A stretch of DNA of 64,000 nucleotides from Rhodobacteraceae bacterium IMCC1335 (lineage in GTDB: Bacteria; Pseudomonadota; Alphaproteobacteria; Rhodobacterales; Rhodobacteraceae). Below are positions 9,025-18,496 of the stretch, in pieces; position 1 is the first letter of the stretch, and every line of letters starts with the position of its first letter. Location of the stretch: positions 682,001-746,000 of the forward strand of contig CP046864.1 of the NCBI GenBank assembly GCA_039640495.1, given 5' to 3'. The position numbers and the translations under genes are program-made. The notes below the pieces were generated by a model. The model made no database searches, was not told the origin of the DNA, and worked only from the letters and a program-made list of their open reading frames with translations.

Positions 9025-10476
9025 ATGTCAGGGTTAAATAAAAATTTTATCGCGGGAGACTGGGTTGCTGGCAGCAGTGAAATTGAAAATCGAAGCCCGT
9101 CTGATCTTTCGGATTTAATCGGCTTGTTCGCGCAGGCATCGCCAGATCAATTGGATGCAACCTTGGCGCAAGCGCAGCAGGCGCAGCGCGAATGGGCAGC
9201 CTATGGGATCGAGCGCAAATATAACGTGCTGATGGCGATTGGCACCGAAATGATGGCGCGCGCCCAAGAGCTTGGCACATTATTGTCGCGCGAAGAGGGT
9301 AAACCCGTCGCCGAAGGCAAGGGCGAAGTGTACCGCGCCGGCCAGTTCTTCACTTATTATGCGGCAGAAACCCTGCGCCAAATGGGCGATACGGCAGATT
9401 CGGTGCGCGAGGGCATTGAAATTGACGTGCGCCGCGAGGCTGTTGGGGTGGTGGCGATCATTTCGCCGTGGAATTTTCCAACCGCTACCGCCTCTTGGAA
9501 AATCGCTCCGGCTTTGGCCTATGGCAATGCTGTGATTTGGAAACCAGCGAATTTAACCCCTGCTTCGGCCGTGGCGCTGACCGAGATTATTGCCCGCCAG
9601 GATATTCCAAAGGGCTTGTTCAGCCTTGTTATGGGTGCCGGGGGCAGCATCGGGCAGGCCTTGGTGGAAAGCCCGAAAGTAAACGCAATATCCTTTACCG
9701 GTTCGGTGCCTGTGGGCAAAGGCATTGCGGCGGCGGCAGTGCAAAACCTGACGAAAGTGCAGATGGAGATGGGATCAAAGAATGCGCTAGCGGTGATGGA
9801 AGATGCAGATCTTGATTTGGCCGTTTCTTTGGCGCTGGGCGGGGCCTATGGGGGATCCGGCCAAAAATGCACTGCGTCCTCGCGATTGGTGGTGCATGCG
9901 CGAATTCACGATGCGTTTGTTGAAAAAATGATTGCAGGTGCCCAGGCGATGGTGGTGGGTCATGCGCTTGAGCCTGGCACTCAAATCGGGCCTGTGGTGA
10001 GTGCCCAGCAATTGCAGGAAAACCTTGCTAACGTAGCCTTGGGGTTATCGGAAGGCGCCGAATTGGTCTGCGGCGGCCAGCAAGTTGAGCGCGCAAGCCA
10101 GGGATTTTACATGTCTCCTGGGCTGTTCATCAACAGCACCAATGCCATGCAGATCAACCGCGAAGAGCTGTTCGCCCCGTTAGCGGCAGTGATCAAAGTG
10201 GGCAGCTATGACGAAGCGCTGAGCGTGGTTAATGATACGCGCTTCGGGTTGACCTCTGGTATTGTTACCACCAATTTGGCGCGGGCTACGCATTTTAGGC
10301 GCAATGCCAAAACTGGCTGCGTGATGGTAAACCTGCCCACCGCTGGCACCGATTATCATGTGCCATTCGGCGGCAGAGGGGAAAGCTCTTACGGGCCGCG
10401 CGAACAGGGCAGTTATGCGGCTGAATTTTATACAACGGTGAAAACGGCCTATATTTCCTCGGGTATGCCTGCATGA
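9025..10476 (+). CDS. NAD(P)-dependent aldehyde dehydrogenase
   Basis: This 483-residue enzyme of the aldehyde dehydrogenase superfamily oxidises an aldehyde to its acid. The cofactor motif SPWNFP, the FTGSVPVG segment, the general base Glu248 in QMEMGSKNA and the nucleophile Cys282 in GSGQKCTASS are all present. The overall pattern resembles alpha-ketoglutaric semialdehyde dehydrogenases, but that substrate is an inference. The ATG at 9025 is chosen because AAGGGGAT lies just upstream (9012-9019); the open frame runs back into polA. Its stop overlaps the next start in ATGA, so it is translationally coupled with the M19-like gene, which suggests a shared catabolic pathway. Confidence 0.92.
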   Translation: MSGLNKNFIAGDWVAGSSEIENRSPSDLSDLIGLFAQASPDQLDATLAQAQQAQREWAAYGIERKYNVLMAIGTEMMARAQELGTLLSREEGKPVAEGKGEVYRAGQFFTYYAAETLRQMGDTADSVREGIEIDVRREAVGVVAIISPWNFPTATASWKIAPALAYGNAVIWKPANLTPASAVALTEIIARQDIPKGLFSLVMGAGGSIGQALVESPKVNAISFTGSVPVGKGIAAAAVQNLTKVQMEMGSKNALAVMEDADLDLAVSLALGGAYGGSGQKCTASSRLVVHARIHDAFVEKMIAGAQAMVVGHALEPGTQIGPVVSAQQLQENLANVALGLSEGAELVCGGQQVERASQGFYMSPGLFINSTNAMQINREELFAPLAAVIKVGSYDEALSVVNDTRFGLTSGIVTTNLARATHFRRNAKTGCVMVNLPTAGTDYHVPFGGRGESSYGPREQGSYAAEFYTTVKTAYISSGMPA

Positions 10477-11450
10477 GGATCATTGATAATCTGCAATACG
10501 CAAATTGGTCGGAAAAGATTTTTCGCCAAATGCGGGCGGGCGGCGTTGATGCGGTGCATGTCACGATTGCCTATCATGAGAATTTTCGCGAAACGGTTTT
10601 GAATTTTGAGCAATGGAACCGTTGGTTTGAGACCTATCCCGATTTAATCATGAAAGGCTTGACAGCTGAAGATGTCGATCGCGCTCGCACTAGCAACCGC
10701 ACGGCTATTTTCTTCGGGTTTCAAAACCCCAGCCCGATTGAAGATGATATCGGGTTAGTGGAAATTGTGCATAATTTGGGCGCGCGGTTTATGCAGCTGA
10801 GTTATAACAATCAATCGCTGCTGGCCACGGGCTGTTATGAAGCGGCGGATCCCGGCATTACCCGTATGGGGCGGCAGGTGATTGGTGAAATGAATCGCGT
10901 TGGTCTTGTGGTGGATATGAGTCATTCTGCGGATCGCTCAACCATTGAGGCGGCCGAGATTTCAACGCGCCCGATCACCATCACCCATGCCAACCCTTAT
11001 GAGTGGCAGCCCGCGTTGCGCAATAAGCGCCCTGAGGTGATCAAAGCCGTTACCGAGGCGGGCGGCATGATCGGATTTTCACTTTATCCGCATCATTTAA
11101 AAGATAAATCGGCCTGCACGCTTGAAAGTTTTTGTCAGATGATCGCCGAGGCGGCGGCGCGCTATGGGGCGCAGCATTTGGGGCTTGGCTCTGATCTGTG
11201 CCAAGATCAACCCGATCGCGTGGTGGAATGGATGCGCGTAGGCCGCTGGAGCAAAGCGATTGATTATGGCGAAGGCTCTGCCAGCGCGCCGGGATTTCCG
11301 CCAATGCCAAGCTGGTTTCAAGACAATCGTGATTTTGGAAATATCGCCGAAGGGCTGCGCAAAACAGGCATGTCAGAAGCGGAAGTGGCTGGTATTATGG
11401 GCGAGAACTGGTATCGGTTTTATCAGGAAAATTTTGGCGCTAAAGCGTAG
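10473..11450 (+). CDS. Membrane dipeptidase-like protein (peptidase family M19)
   Basis: The 325-residue protein has the M19/renal dipeptidase amidohydrolase fold. The downstream metal-binding elements are visible: VDMSHS, ITITHANP and LGLGSDLCQ supply two histidines and an aspartate. The usual N-terminal DGHND motif (HxD ligand pair) is replaced by IIDNLQYANWSEKIF, so the dinuclear centre may be altered or the enzyme may act on something other than dipeptides. It overlaps the aldehyde dehydrogenase by four bases (ATGA) and is followed by an MBL-fold hydrolase, which fits a small-molecule catabolic operon. There is no signal peptide; it is probably cytoplasmic. Confidence 0.85.
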   Translation: MRIIDNLQYANWSEKIFRQMRAGGVDAVHVTIAYHENFRETVLNFEQWNRWFETYPDLIMKGLTAEDVDRARTSNRTAIFFGFQNPSPIEDDIGLVEIVHNLGARFMQLSYNNQSLLATGCYEAADPGITRMGRQVIGEMNRVGLVVDMSHSADRSTIEAAEISTRPITITHANPYEWQPALRNKRPEVIKAVTEAGGMIGFSLYPHHLKDKSACTLESFCQMIAEAAARYGAQHLGLGSDLCQDQPDRVVEWMRVGRWSKAIDYGEGSASAPGFPPMPSWFQDNRDFGNIAEGLRKTGMSEAEVAGIMGENWYRFYQENFGAKA

Positions 11451-11585
11451 TTTCTGATTTGCAACAGAGCCGTTTGCACGCTGTTTTTGTGCAGTCGCTT
11501 TAAAATTGGCGGATAGGTCATCTGGTAAAAGCGGTTGGATGGCCAAGAAACGCACATGCGGGGATGTAAACAAGGGGGCTTTGCT

Positions 11586-12437
11586 TTGAATTATCTGGCG
11601 TTACTTGGCACCAAAGGTGGCCCTGCGATCCGCCCCGGCTCTACAATGCCCACCGCGCATCTTCTGCACCTAGAGGGCTGCCCGATTATCATAGATTGCG
11701 GTTTGGGCGTGGCCCGGGGCTTGATCGATCAAGGCGTGGCGTTGAAAGATATCCGTCATATTTTCATCACGCATTTGCATTCGGATCATTATTTAGAACT
11801 GGGCCCTTTGTTGCACACGGCTTGGACAGCCGGACTCAGCAACATCGTGCAGATATACGGACCTGTCGGGCTTGATGCCTATTGGGCGGGGTTTCTGGCC
11901 TCGATGCAGGCGGATATCGATCTGCGGATCGCGGATGAAGGGCGCCCGGATTTGCGCGGGCTGGTGCGTTTTCATGGGATCGATACACCAGATGTGGTGC
12001 AACTGGGCGATATTCAGGTTTCGGCGTTGCGCAATATCCATCCGCCATTACTGGATACGTTTGCGCTGTCGTTTAAAACTGCGCGCTCGCATATCGTGTT
12101 TAGCGGCGATACGGCCTATTTTCCGGATTTGGCCGGTTTTGCGCAAGGCGCTGATCTGTTGGTGCATGAGGCGATGCTGGAGGCGGCGATTGAGCCGTTG
12201 CTGGCGCGGGTTGGCAATGGTGATGAACGCTTGCGGGCGCATTTTTATGCCGCGCATAGCACGGCGGCAGAGGCTGCAAAGATTGCGGTGGCTGCCAACG
12301 TAAAAGCCTTGGCGCTGAACCACCTTATCCCGTCGGACGATCCAGATTTTGGCGAAGCTGAGTGGCTGGCCGCCATTCGCCCGATATGGGATGGTCCGTT
12401 TTATCTGGGTCATGATGGGCTGCGGATCGCGTTTTGA
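11586..12437 (+). CDS. MBL-fold metallohydrolase (RNase Z / arylsulfatase-like)
   Basis: The protein has the metallo-beta-lactamase fold with the zinc motif HLHSDHYLELG early in the domain, a second-half GDTAYFPDLAG aspartate, and a C-terminal LNHLIP histidine. This pattern is that of the RNase Z-like group of small-molecule hydrolases, not of true beta-lactamases. A TTG at 11586 after an AAGGGGG stretch gives the N-terminus MNYLALLGTKGGP, where the fold begins; ATG 11535 and ATG 11556 are alternatives that add a non-conserved leader. It lies 135 bases after the M19-like gene on the same strand and probably acts in the same pathway. Its substrate is unknown. Confidence 0.85.
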   Translation: MNYLALLGTKGGPAIRPGSTMPTAHLLHLEGCPIIIDCGLGVARGLIDQGVALKDIRHIFITHLHSDHYLELGPLLHTAWTAGLSNIVQIYGPVGLDAYWAGFLASMQADIDLRIADEGRPDLRGLVRFHGIDTPDVVQLGDIQVSALRNIHPPLLDTFALSFKTARSHIVFSGDTAYFPDLAGFAQGADLLVHEAMLEAAIEPLLARVGNGDERLRAHFYAAHSTAAEAAKIAVAANVKALALNHLIPSDDPDFGEAEWLAAIRPIWDGPFYLGHDGLRIAF

Positions 12438-13205
12438 AAACTTGGTCGCGTGTCTTTCGACTTATGTTTTAGAAGCAGTTTACCGCCTATAGCCAGAGAT
12501 TTTCTATTATGCGAAGCTAAAGTTTTTCAGTGTTTTTTAGGGCTAAATTTAGGTGTCTTCCTCTGGCACCCTAAGGATGGAAAAGGTTTGCAAACATAAA
12601 ATTTTAGCACGATCTCTCTCAGTGGGCTAAGGTTTAATCACCGGGTCCAACATTTGTAAGCCTTTTGGGAAATTTATAATTCGGCTTAAAATCTACAAAA
12701 ACACCACCGGCAAGCGGAGCTGGATCAAGCCGCTGCGCCTTGATCGTAGGTGACTGAGAGCGCTGCGTTAAAATGGCGGATCTTTTTTTTCGCAAGCCGG
12801 GCCTTTATCCTCCATTGCGCAGGCTGGAAGAACTGGCAGATATGGGGGTTTTAGGCGTGGTCATGCAAAAATATATGGTGATAGAGCGGTTTAAAGCGAG
12901 GTGTCGGGACGCAGCCCATGAAAGGTTTCACAGGCAGGGTCGATTGCTTCCGAATGGGCTTTATTATTTGAATTCTTGGCTACATTAAGATTGGTTGATC
13001 TGCGATCTGCGATCTGCGATCTGCGATCTGCTGATGGAGATGTAGAGCTCTGTTTTGTTCGATCTTTGGTTTGAACGCTGGAACGATTTTGTTGAGTTCG
13101 ACCTGGTGCCAATCGACGAATAAAATTTACTTGCCTCCGCTCTAAAAGGTAAAAGGTCTTTCTAAAAGCCCTTGTTAAAACCGCTTCGGTGTGCAGCCAG
13201 CTAAG
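12438..13205. other. 770-bp gene-poor region
   Basis: No convincing gene is seen. A 71-codon plus-strand frame (12773-12988) has no recognisable domain and no good ribosome-binding site, and I do not call it. The region contains a perfect heptamer tandem repeat (listed separately) and AT-rich stretches. The sequence lies between convergent genes (the MBL-fold gene and the DUF1285 gene), so terminators would be expected, but I see no classical stem plus T-run. Confidence 0.4.
12997..13031. repeat. Five perfect tandem copies of the heptamer GATCTGC
   Basis: Five back-to-back GATCTGC units run from 12997 to 13031, followed by a broken sixth (TGATGG). Each unit contains a GATC site, so five GATC tetramers occur at a strict 7-bp spacing in non-coding DNA. 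This is a simple-sequence repeat likely to vary in copy number between strains. Confidence 0.95.
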
Positions 13206-13808
13206 TTAATTGAGTTCATCCGCCAGAATGATCGGAAAAAACACCCCATCGGAATAAATACCATACCAGGTTTGGCCCTGATGCTCGGCTTGTTCGCCCC
13301 GCTCGACCAAGCGGTAAAAGCTTTTGCGATCGATCAAAGCCTCTAGCCCGGCTCGGATATGAATATAGGGCGCGGGCTCTCCAGTTTCTGGGTGCTTTTC
13401 AACGCGAATTGGGTTTTCCCGCCCGGCTTGCGAAAAATCACCAACATGCGTTTCAAAGCACAAAACGGGCCTATCTGGGGTGCCGATATTTTCAAAATCC
13501 ACAGCCACAAAAGGGGCGTCATCCACGGTGATTCCCACTTTCTCAACTGGGGTAACCAAGACGTAGCTATCTCCATCTTTGCGCAGGATGGATGAAAATA
13601 GCCGCACCAGCTCGAAGCGGCCGATGGGCGTGCCTTGATAAAACCAGGTGCCGTCGCGGGCGATGCGCATATCCAAATCCCCGCAAAACGGTGGATTCCA
13701 CAAGTGGACGGGCGGCAATTTGCGCCCATCGCTGGCGGCTCTTGCAGCCTGCGCCAGCCCTTCGGCGCTGGGCGATGCCATTTTTTCTGCACTCATTGGT
13801 TTTGCCAT
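13206..13808 (-). CDS. DUF1285 domain-containing protein
   Basis: This is a roughly 200-residue protein of the DUF1285 family, of unknown function and common in proteobacteria. The conserved LWNPPFCGDLDMRIARDGTWFYQGTPIGR segment near residues 35-63 and the later FETHVGDFSQAG and YIHIRAGLEALIDRKSFYRL segments identify it. The ATG at 13808 (MAKPMS) is preferred over an upstream in-frame codon at 13838, which would reach into the divergent MoxR operon leader. In Rhodobacterales this gene regularly sits divergent from the MoxR/DUF58 operon, as here, but no functional tie is established. Confidence 0.88.
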   Translation of the reverse strand: MAKPMSAEKMASPSAEGLAQAARAASDGRKLPPVHLWNPPFCGDLDMRIARDGTWFYQGTPIGRFELVRLFSSILRKDGDSYVLVTPVEKVGITVDDAPFVAVDFENIGTPDRPVLCFETHVGDFSQAGRENPIRVEKHPETGEPAPYIHIRAGLEALIDRKSFYRLVERGEQAEHQGQTWYGIYSDGVFFPIILADELN

Positions 13809-13866
13809 TTTGTTTTGTCGCAATACACTCAATAACACCTATATATTTGTCAAAGGGGAAAAAGCC

Positions 13867-14874
13867 ATGTCGTCGTCACGAGATATTGCGGATCAGATAG
13901 AGGATCTAACGGCAGATTTGGCCCAGATGAAGGCCGAAATTGCTAAGAAATTCATCGGTCAGAAATCGGTTATAGATCTAAGCCTGACCGCGCTGTTATC
14001 GGGGGGGCATGGATTGCTGGTCGGGGTGCCTGGGCTGGGAAAGACCCTGCTCGTGAACACTTTGGGGGATGTGCTGGGGCTGCACACCCAACGCGTGCAA
14101 TTTACACCTGATCTGATGCCGGCTGATATTTTAGGGTCTGAAATATTGGAAACGAAGCCTGATGGGACGCGGCAATTTAAGTTTATTGAGGGGCCGATTT
14201 TCAGCCAGCTTTTAATGGCAGATGAGATCAATCGCGCAAGCCCGCGCACGCAATCTGCCTTGCTGCAAGCGATGCAAGAAGGGCAAGTGTCGATCGCCGG
14301 ACAAACGCGCCCGCTGCCGCAGCCGTTTCATGTTTTGGCCACTCAAAACCCAATTGAACAAGAAGGAACCTATCCGTTGCCAGAGGCGCAGCTGGATCGG
14401 TTTTTGCTGCAAATCACTTTGGATTATCCAGATCGCGAGACCGAACGCGAGATTTTGCTTGAAACCACCGGGGTGGGGCAGGTGGGGGTTGCGCAGGTGT
14501 TTGATCCGGCTCGATTAATGGCGGCGCAAAAAGTGGTTCGCCAAATGCCAATAGGAAATAGTGTGGTTAACTTTATCCTTGATTTGGTGCGCGCGTGTCG
14601 CCCCGAGGATGCTTCTTCGTCAAAAGAGTTACGCGAGACGGTTGCGTGGGGCCCGGGGCCGCGCGCGGCGCAATCTTTAATGCTCTCTGCACGCGCCTGG
14701 GCGCTTTTGCAAGGCCGCTTATCGCCCTCGGTGCAGGATGTGCTGGCATTGGCGGTTCCCGTTTTGGCGCATCGCATGGCGTTGCGCTATTCGGCGCAGG
14801 CCAATGGTGTGGATTTGCCGGAGCTTATTCGCCGTATTGCAGATCAGCTTGATCACGCGCGCGCTGCGGCATGA
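13867..14874 (+). CDS. MoxR-family AAA+ ATPase
   Basis: This 335-residue AAA+ ATPase of the MoxR family is a chaperone-like protein thought to help assemble or activate protein complexes together with von Willebrand-like partners. Walker A GVPGLGKT, Walker B LLMADEINRASPRTQSALL and the sensor region ATQNPIEQEGTYPLPEAQLDRF are clear. The start ATG 13867 has AAAGGGGA just upstream; the frame extends further upstream but overlaps the divergent DUF1285 gene. It is the first gene of a four-gene operon with ATGA-type overlaps to the DUF58 gene. Confidence 0.93.
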   Translation: MSSSRDIADQIEDLTADLAQMKAEIAKKFIGQKSVIDLSLTALLSGGHGLLVGVPGLGKTLLVNTLGDVLGLHTQRVQFTPDLMPADILGSEILETKPDGTRQFKFIEGPIFSQLLMADEINRASPRTQSALLQAMQEGQVSIAGQTRPLPQPFHVLATQNPIEQEGTYPLPEAQLDRFLLQITLDYPDRETEREILLETTGVGQVGVAQVFDPARLMAAQKVVRQMPIGNSVVNFILDLVRACRPEDASSSKELRETVAWGPGPRAAQSLMLSARAWALLQGRLSPSVQDVLALAVPVLAHRMALRYSAQANGVDLPELIRRIADQLDHARAAA

Positions 14875-15752
14875 GTTTAGCGGCCTCTCTTCATGGCAAT
14901 GCGGGGCAATTGGCGGACCCATTAGGGGCGTTGCTGTTGGCTGCTGACCGCTTGGCGCAAAACGCGCTGATGGGCGGGCACGGCCGCCGCCGGTCGGGTA
15001 TCGGTGAGGATTTCTGGCAATATCGGCCCTATCAACCGCAACAGGATACGCTGCAGGCAATAGATCACCGCCGCTCGGGCAAAAGTGACGGGTATTTTGT
15101 GCGCCATCAAGAATGGAGAACCGCGCAAGCGCTTCAGATTTGGGTGGATAGCGCGCGCTCGATGCAATTTTCATCTCAAACGGCCCCCTCAAAATTCCAG
15201 CAGGCGGGTGTTTTAGCTTTGGCGCTGGCGATTGCAGCTGAGAAAGCCGGTGAAAAAGTGGGTTTGGCGACCACAGGTTTGCCCCCAGCGCGCGGCCGTA
15301 AACAGATTTTCAGATTGGCGGATGCCTTTTTAAAACCTGGCTTTGAAGAATATACCACAGCTTTGGACCCGGCTTTCATACCGAATGCCCGCGCGGTTTT
15401 CATATCAGATTTCTTAGGAGATTTAGATCCGTTAAAACTGGCGTTGAGCAAAGCTGTCGATGCCGGAATTAATGGTGTGATATTGCAGGTTTTAGACTCC
15501 GCAGAGGTTGAGTTTCCCTATCGCGGGCGGGCTGTTTTTCAAAGCCCGCTGAAACGCCTGCAGCATGACAGTTTACAGGCGGCAGATTTGCGCGTGCAAT
15601 ATTTAGAGCGCCTGGCGGCGCGGCGCGACGGGTTGGCAAATTTGGCAAAAGCCGCAGGCTGGCAGCTGATCAGCTATGTCAGCAATGCAAATCCAATATC
15701 GGCCCTTTTACAATTGCATAAAGCGCTTGGCCAAGAGGGGCGCCGCCGCTGA
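14871..15752 (+). CDS. DUF58 domain-containing protein
   Basis: The 293-residue protein carries a DUF58 domain, a von Willebrand factor A-like module regularly encoded beside MoxR ATPases. The conserved stretch GRRRSGIGEDFWQYRPYQPQQD followed by IDHRRSGKSDGYFVRHQEWRTAQ is characteristic, and the VDSARSMQFSS segment corresponds to a MIDAS-like metal site (D-x-S-x-S type). It overlaps both neighbours in an ATGA or 1-base arrangement (start 14871, stop 15752), so translation of the three genes is coupled. It is predicted to be cytoplasmic and to work with the MoxR protein; the client is unknown. Confidence 0.9.
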   Translation: MSLAASLHGNAGQLADPLGALLLAADRLAQNALMGGHGRRRSGIGEDFWQYRPYQPQQDTLQAIDHRRSGKSDGYFVRHQEWRTAQALQIWVDSARSMQFSSQTAPSKFQQAGVLALALAIAAEKAGEKVGLATTGLPPARGRKQIFRLADAFLKPGFEEYTTALDPAFIPNARAVFISDFLGDLDPLKLALSKAVDAGINGVILQVLDSAEVEFPYRGRAVFQSPLKRLQHDSLQAADLRVQYLERLAARRDGLANLAKAAGWQLISYVSNANPISALLQLHKALGQEGRRR

Positions 15753-18496
15753 TGCCGGGTTGGAGTGTCATCGCGTTCAACGCCCCGTGGGTGCTTTGGG
15801 GGTTGCTGCTTCTGCCGCTGCTTTGGATTTTGCTGCGGGCTTTGCCGCCGTCGCCCGTACAAAAGTTGTTTCCGGCGGTGGGTTTGTTGCTGGGGTTGGA
15901 AGATGAAACCCAAACCAGCGCGCATGCGCCTTGGTGGCTGCTTGTTTTGCGCAGCCTGGCAATTGCGGCGGTTTTGATTGGGTTTGCAGGCCCGATTCTC
16001 AATCCGCAAACGCAGCTTGATCGCGGTCCAGACCTTTTGATCGTGGTGGATGGCGGATGGGCTTCAGCGCCCGAGTTTGAGTTTCACCGGGATGTGTTAA
16101 AGGCCGATTTGCGCAAAGCTGCGCGGGCGGGGCAACGGGTTGGCGTGATGCTGGCAACCGCTCCAAACCCGATTGCGTTTCAAAGCGCGCAGGCGCTGGC
16201 GCATGAAGTCGAAACGCTGCAGCCGCGCCCCTATGCCCCAGAATGGGCGCAGGTCAACGCGCAGCTTGAGGGTTTGAGAGGCGCCAAATTTGACACGCTT
16301 TGGCTGTCAGATGGTTTGGGCTATGACGGCGCGCGTCAAGACATCCTGCAGCGGTTGCGCGCGGCAGGCGCGGTGCGTTTGATCTCTGCGCAGAGTGAAA
16401 TTTTAGCGCTGGGCGATTTGCAATACGCGGCAGGACAGGTCTCTCTTAGCCTGCGCCGGAGCGCGCATGGATCGGATCGGTCGGTGGCTATTTTGGGAAT
16501 TGGCCGCGATCCTGCAGGAACAAGAACGGTCTTGCTGCGCGAAACGGTTAACCTGATCGCCGGCGAAACAGAGCAGGAGATACGGTTTAAAGCGCCAGCA
16601 GAAATTTTATCACGGCTTGAAAGGTTTGAGATTGAGGGGCAAGATCATGCGGCGGCGCTTTATTTATTGGGCAATCAAATTAAGCGCGCCGAAGTGGCCC
16701 TATTTGGCGGGCCGGCAAGCGCCGAAAACTTGGATCTTTTAGATCCGCTGCATTTTGTTCAAAAGGCGTTGGCGCCAAAAGTGGCCTTTATTACAGGGGC
16801 GTTAGAGCAGGTTTTACTGGCCAATCCTGATCTTATCATTTGGACCGATATGCTGCCTTTGGCCGATCCTGAACCGCTGCTGGATTGGGTGAAAGCTGGG
16901 GGGACATTGGTGCGGTTTGCGGGCCCAAGATTGGCGGCTGCAAATCCAGCGGCCTTGCGCGAAGATCCTTTGCTGCCGGTCGTGTTGCGGCAAGGCGGGC
17001 GCCAGCTTGGCGGCGCAATGAGTTGGGACCAACCCAAAGCAATTGAGCCCTTCGCGCTTGATGGTCCGTTTTCCGGTTTGACCCTTCCCCCTGATATTCG
17101 CGTGAGGGCCCAGGTTTTGGCGCAACCCAGCCCAGATTTGGCCGCGCGCGTTATCGCCCGGTTGCAAGACGGAACGCCACTGATCACCCGCAAAGAAGCT
17201 GGTTCGGGGCAGATCGTCTTCTGGCATATCACTGCCAATACAGACTGGAGCAACTTACCCCTAAGTGGTTTATTCTTGGATATGCTAAACCGGCTGAACG
17301 CGGCGCGGGGCTGGCAGGATGAGGTGCCGTTGGCGGCGGGCTCGGTATGGAGCCCGGTTCAGGTTCTGGATGGCCTTGGTGAAATAGTGGATGCGGATTA
17401 CTTGCCAGGAATCGCTGCTGAGTTGTTACAGCAGCGGCGCTTTGGCGCGCTTAGCCCGCCGGGCTTATATGAATTTAAGGGGCAGCTGGCGTCTCACAAT
17501 CTTGAGCCAAAATCTGCAGATTTGGTGCCCATGATCTGGCCGGACTGGGTACAAAAAGTGGATATCACGCAACAGACACGGGATCTCAGCGGGTGGTTTT
17601 TAAGCGTGGCCCTTATTGCTCTGGCGGTGGATGTTTTGGCCAGTTTGGCGCTGAGTGGCCGCACCATAATCGCGGGGGCGATTTTGGCCACCGTCACTTT
17701 GGTTCATAATCCAATCGCTGTTCATGCCCAAGACAGGCTGCCCAGTGATGTCACAGCGGCCAGCTCAACGGTGACGTTGGGGCATGTCATAACGGGGGAT
17801 TCAAAGCTGGATCTTTTGGCTTTTCAAGCCCTGGATGGGCTATCGCGCCGAATGGGCGAGCGCACATCGGTTGAGCCAGGGCAACCGCGGGGCGTGAATT
17901 TGGACGAGGATGAACTGGCGCTGTTCCCGCTTTTATACTGGTTGATCAGTCCCGATCAGCCAGCGCTGAGCGCTAAAGCGGCTGATAAATTGAACGGATT
18001 TATGCAAACGGGCGGTGTGCTGTTTATCGATACGCGCGATGCCGATCTTGGCCAGATCACAAGCCAAAGCCGCGAAAACCACGTGTTGCGGCGCCTCGCG
18101 CGCATCTTGGATGTGCCTGCGCTTGAGCCGGTGCCAGAGGGGCATGTGCTGACGCGCAGTTTTTATCTATTGCAGGATTTTCCGGGCCGGTTTCGAAATG
18201 GCCCGCTTTGGCTGGCTAAAAGCATGGCGAGTGACGCTGGTGAAAGCGGCTTGCCCTTTCAAGTGCGCAATGACGGAGTGACCCCGATATTGATTGGCAG
18301 CAATGATTGGGCCGCGGCCTGGGCGGTCGATAGGCAGGGGCGCGCCTTATACCCCGTGGGCCGCGGATATATCGGGGAAAGACAGCGCGAAATCGCGTTT
18401 CGCTTTGGCATTAATCTGCTGATGCATGTGTTGACCGGAAATTACAAATCCGACCAGGTGCATGTTCCTGCATTGCTTGAGCGGCTTGGGCAATGA
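15752..18496 (+). CDS. BatA-type membrane protein with C-terminal DUF4159
   Basis: This is a large 914-residue inner-membrane protein. Residues about 8-80 form the N-terminal aerotolerance-regulator (BatA) domain with two membrane segments (WVLWGLLLLPLLWILLRAL and WLLVLRSLAIAAVLIGFAG). A long extracytoplasmic central region follows, then membrane segments near 613-660 and a C-terminal DUF4159 domain, which has a class I glutamine amidotransferase-like fold (GGVLFIDTRDAD near residue 750). It is the third gene of the MoxR operon and overlaps the next gene in ATGA. A function in envelope integrity or stress is inferred only from the Bat operons of other bacteria. Confidence 0.87.
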   Translation: MPGWSVIAFNAPWVLWGLLLLPLLWILLRALPPSPVQKLFPAVGLLLGLEDETQTSAHAPWWLLVLRSLAIAAVLIGFAGPILNPQTQLDRGPDLLIVVDGGWASAPEFEFHRDVLKADLRKAARAGQRVGVMLATAPNPIAFQSAQALAHEVETLQPRPYAPEWAQVNAQLEGLRGAKFDTLWLSDGLGYDGARQDILQRLRAAGAVRLISAQSEILALGDLQYAAGQVSLSLRRSAHGSDRSVAILGIGRDPAGTRTVLLRETVNLIAGETEQEIRFKAPAEILSRLERFEIEGQDHAAALYLLGNQIKRAEVALFGGPASAENLDLLDPLHFVQKALAPKVAFITGALEQVLLANPDLIIWTDMLPLADPEPLLDWVKAGGTLVRFAGPRLAAANPAALREDPLLPVVLRQGGRQLGGAMSWDQPKAIEPFALDGPFSGLTLPPDIRVRAQVLAQPSPDLAARVIARLQDGTPLITRKEAGSGQIVFWHITANTDWSNLPLSGLFLDMLNRLNAARGWQDEVPLAAGSVWSPVQVLDGLGEIVDADYLPGIAAELLQQRRFGALSPPGLYEFKGQLASHNLEPKSADLVPMIWPDWVQKVDITQQTRDLSGWFLSVALIALAVDVLASLALSGRTIIAGAILATVTLVHNPIAVHAQDRLPSDVTAASSTVTLGHVITGDSKLDLLAFQALDGLSRRMGERTSVEPGQPRGVNLDEDELALFPLLYWLISPDQPALSAKAADKLNGFMQTGGVLFIDTRDADLGQITSQSRENHVLRRLARILDVPALEPVPEGHVLTRSFYLLQDFPGRFRNGPLWLAKSMASDAGESGLPFQVRNDGVTPILIGSNDWAAAWAVDRQGRALYPVGRGYIGERQREIAFRFGINLLMHVLTGNYKSDQVHVPALLERLGQ

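Noticed and set aside
12773-12988. 71-codon plus-strand frame as a gene
   Set aside because: No motif, no good ribosome-binding site and no supporting neighbour.
12997-13031. CRISPR array
   Set aside because: The repeat unit is seven bases with no spacers and no cas genes are nearby.
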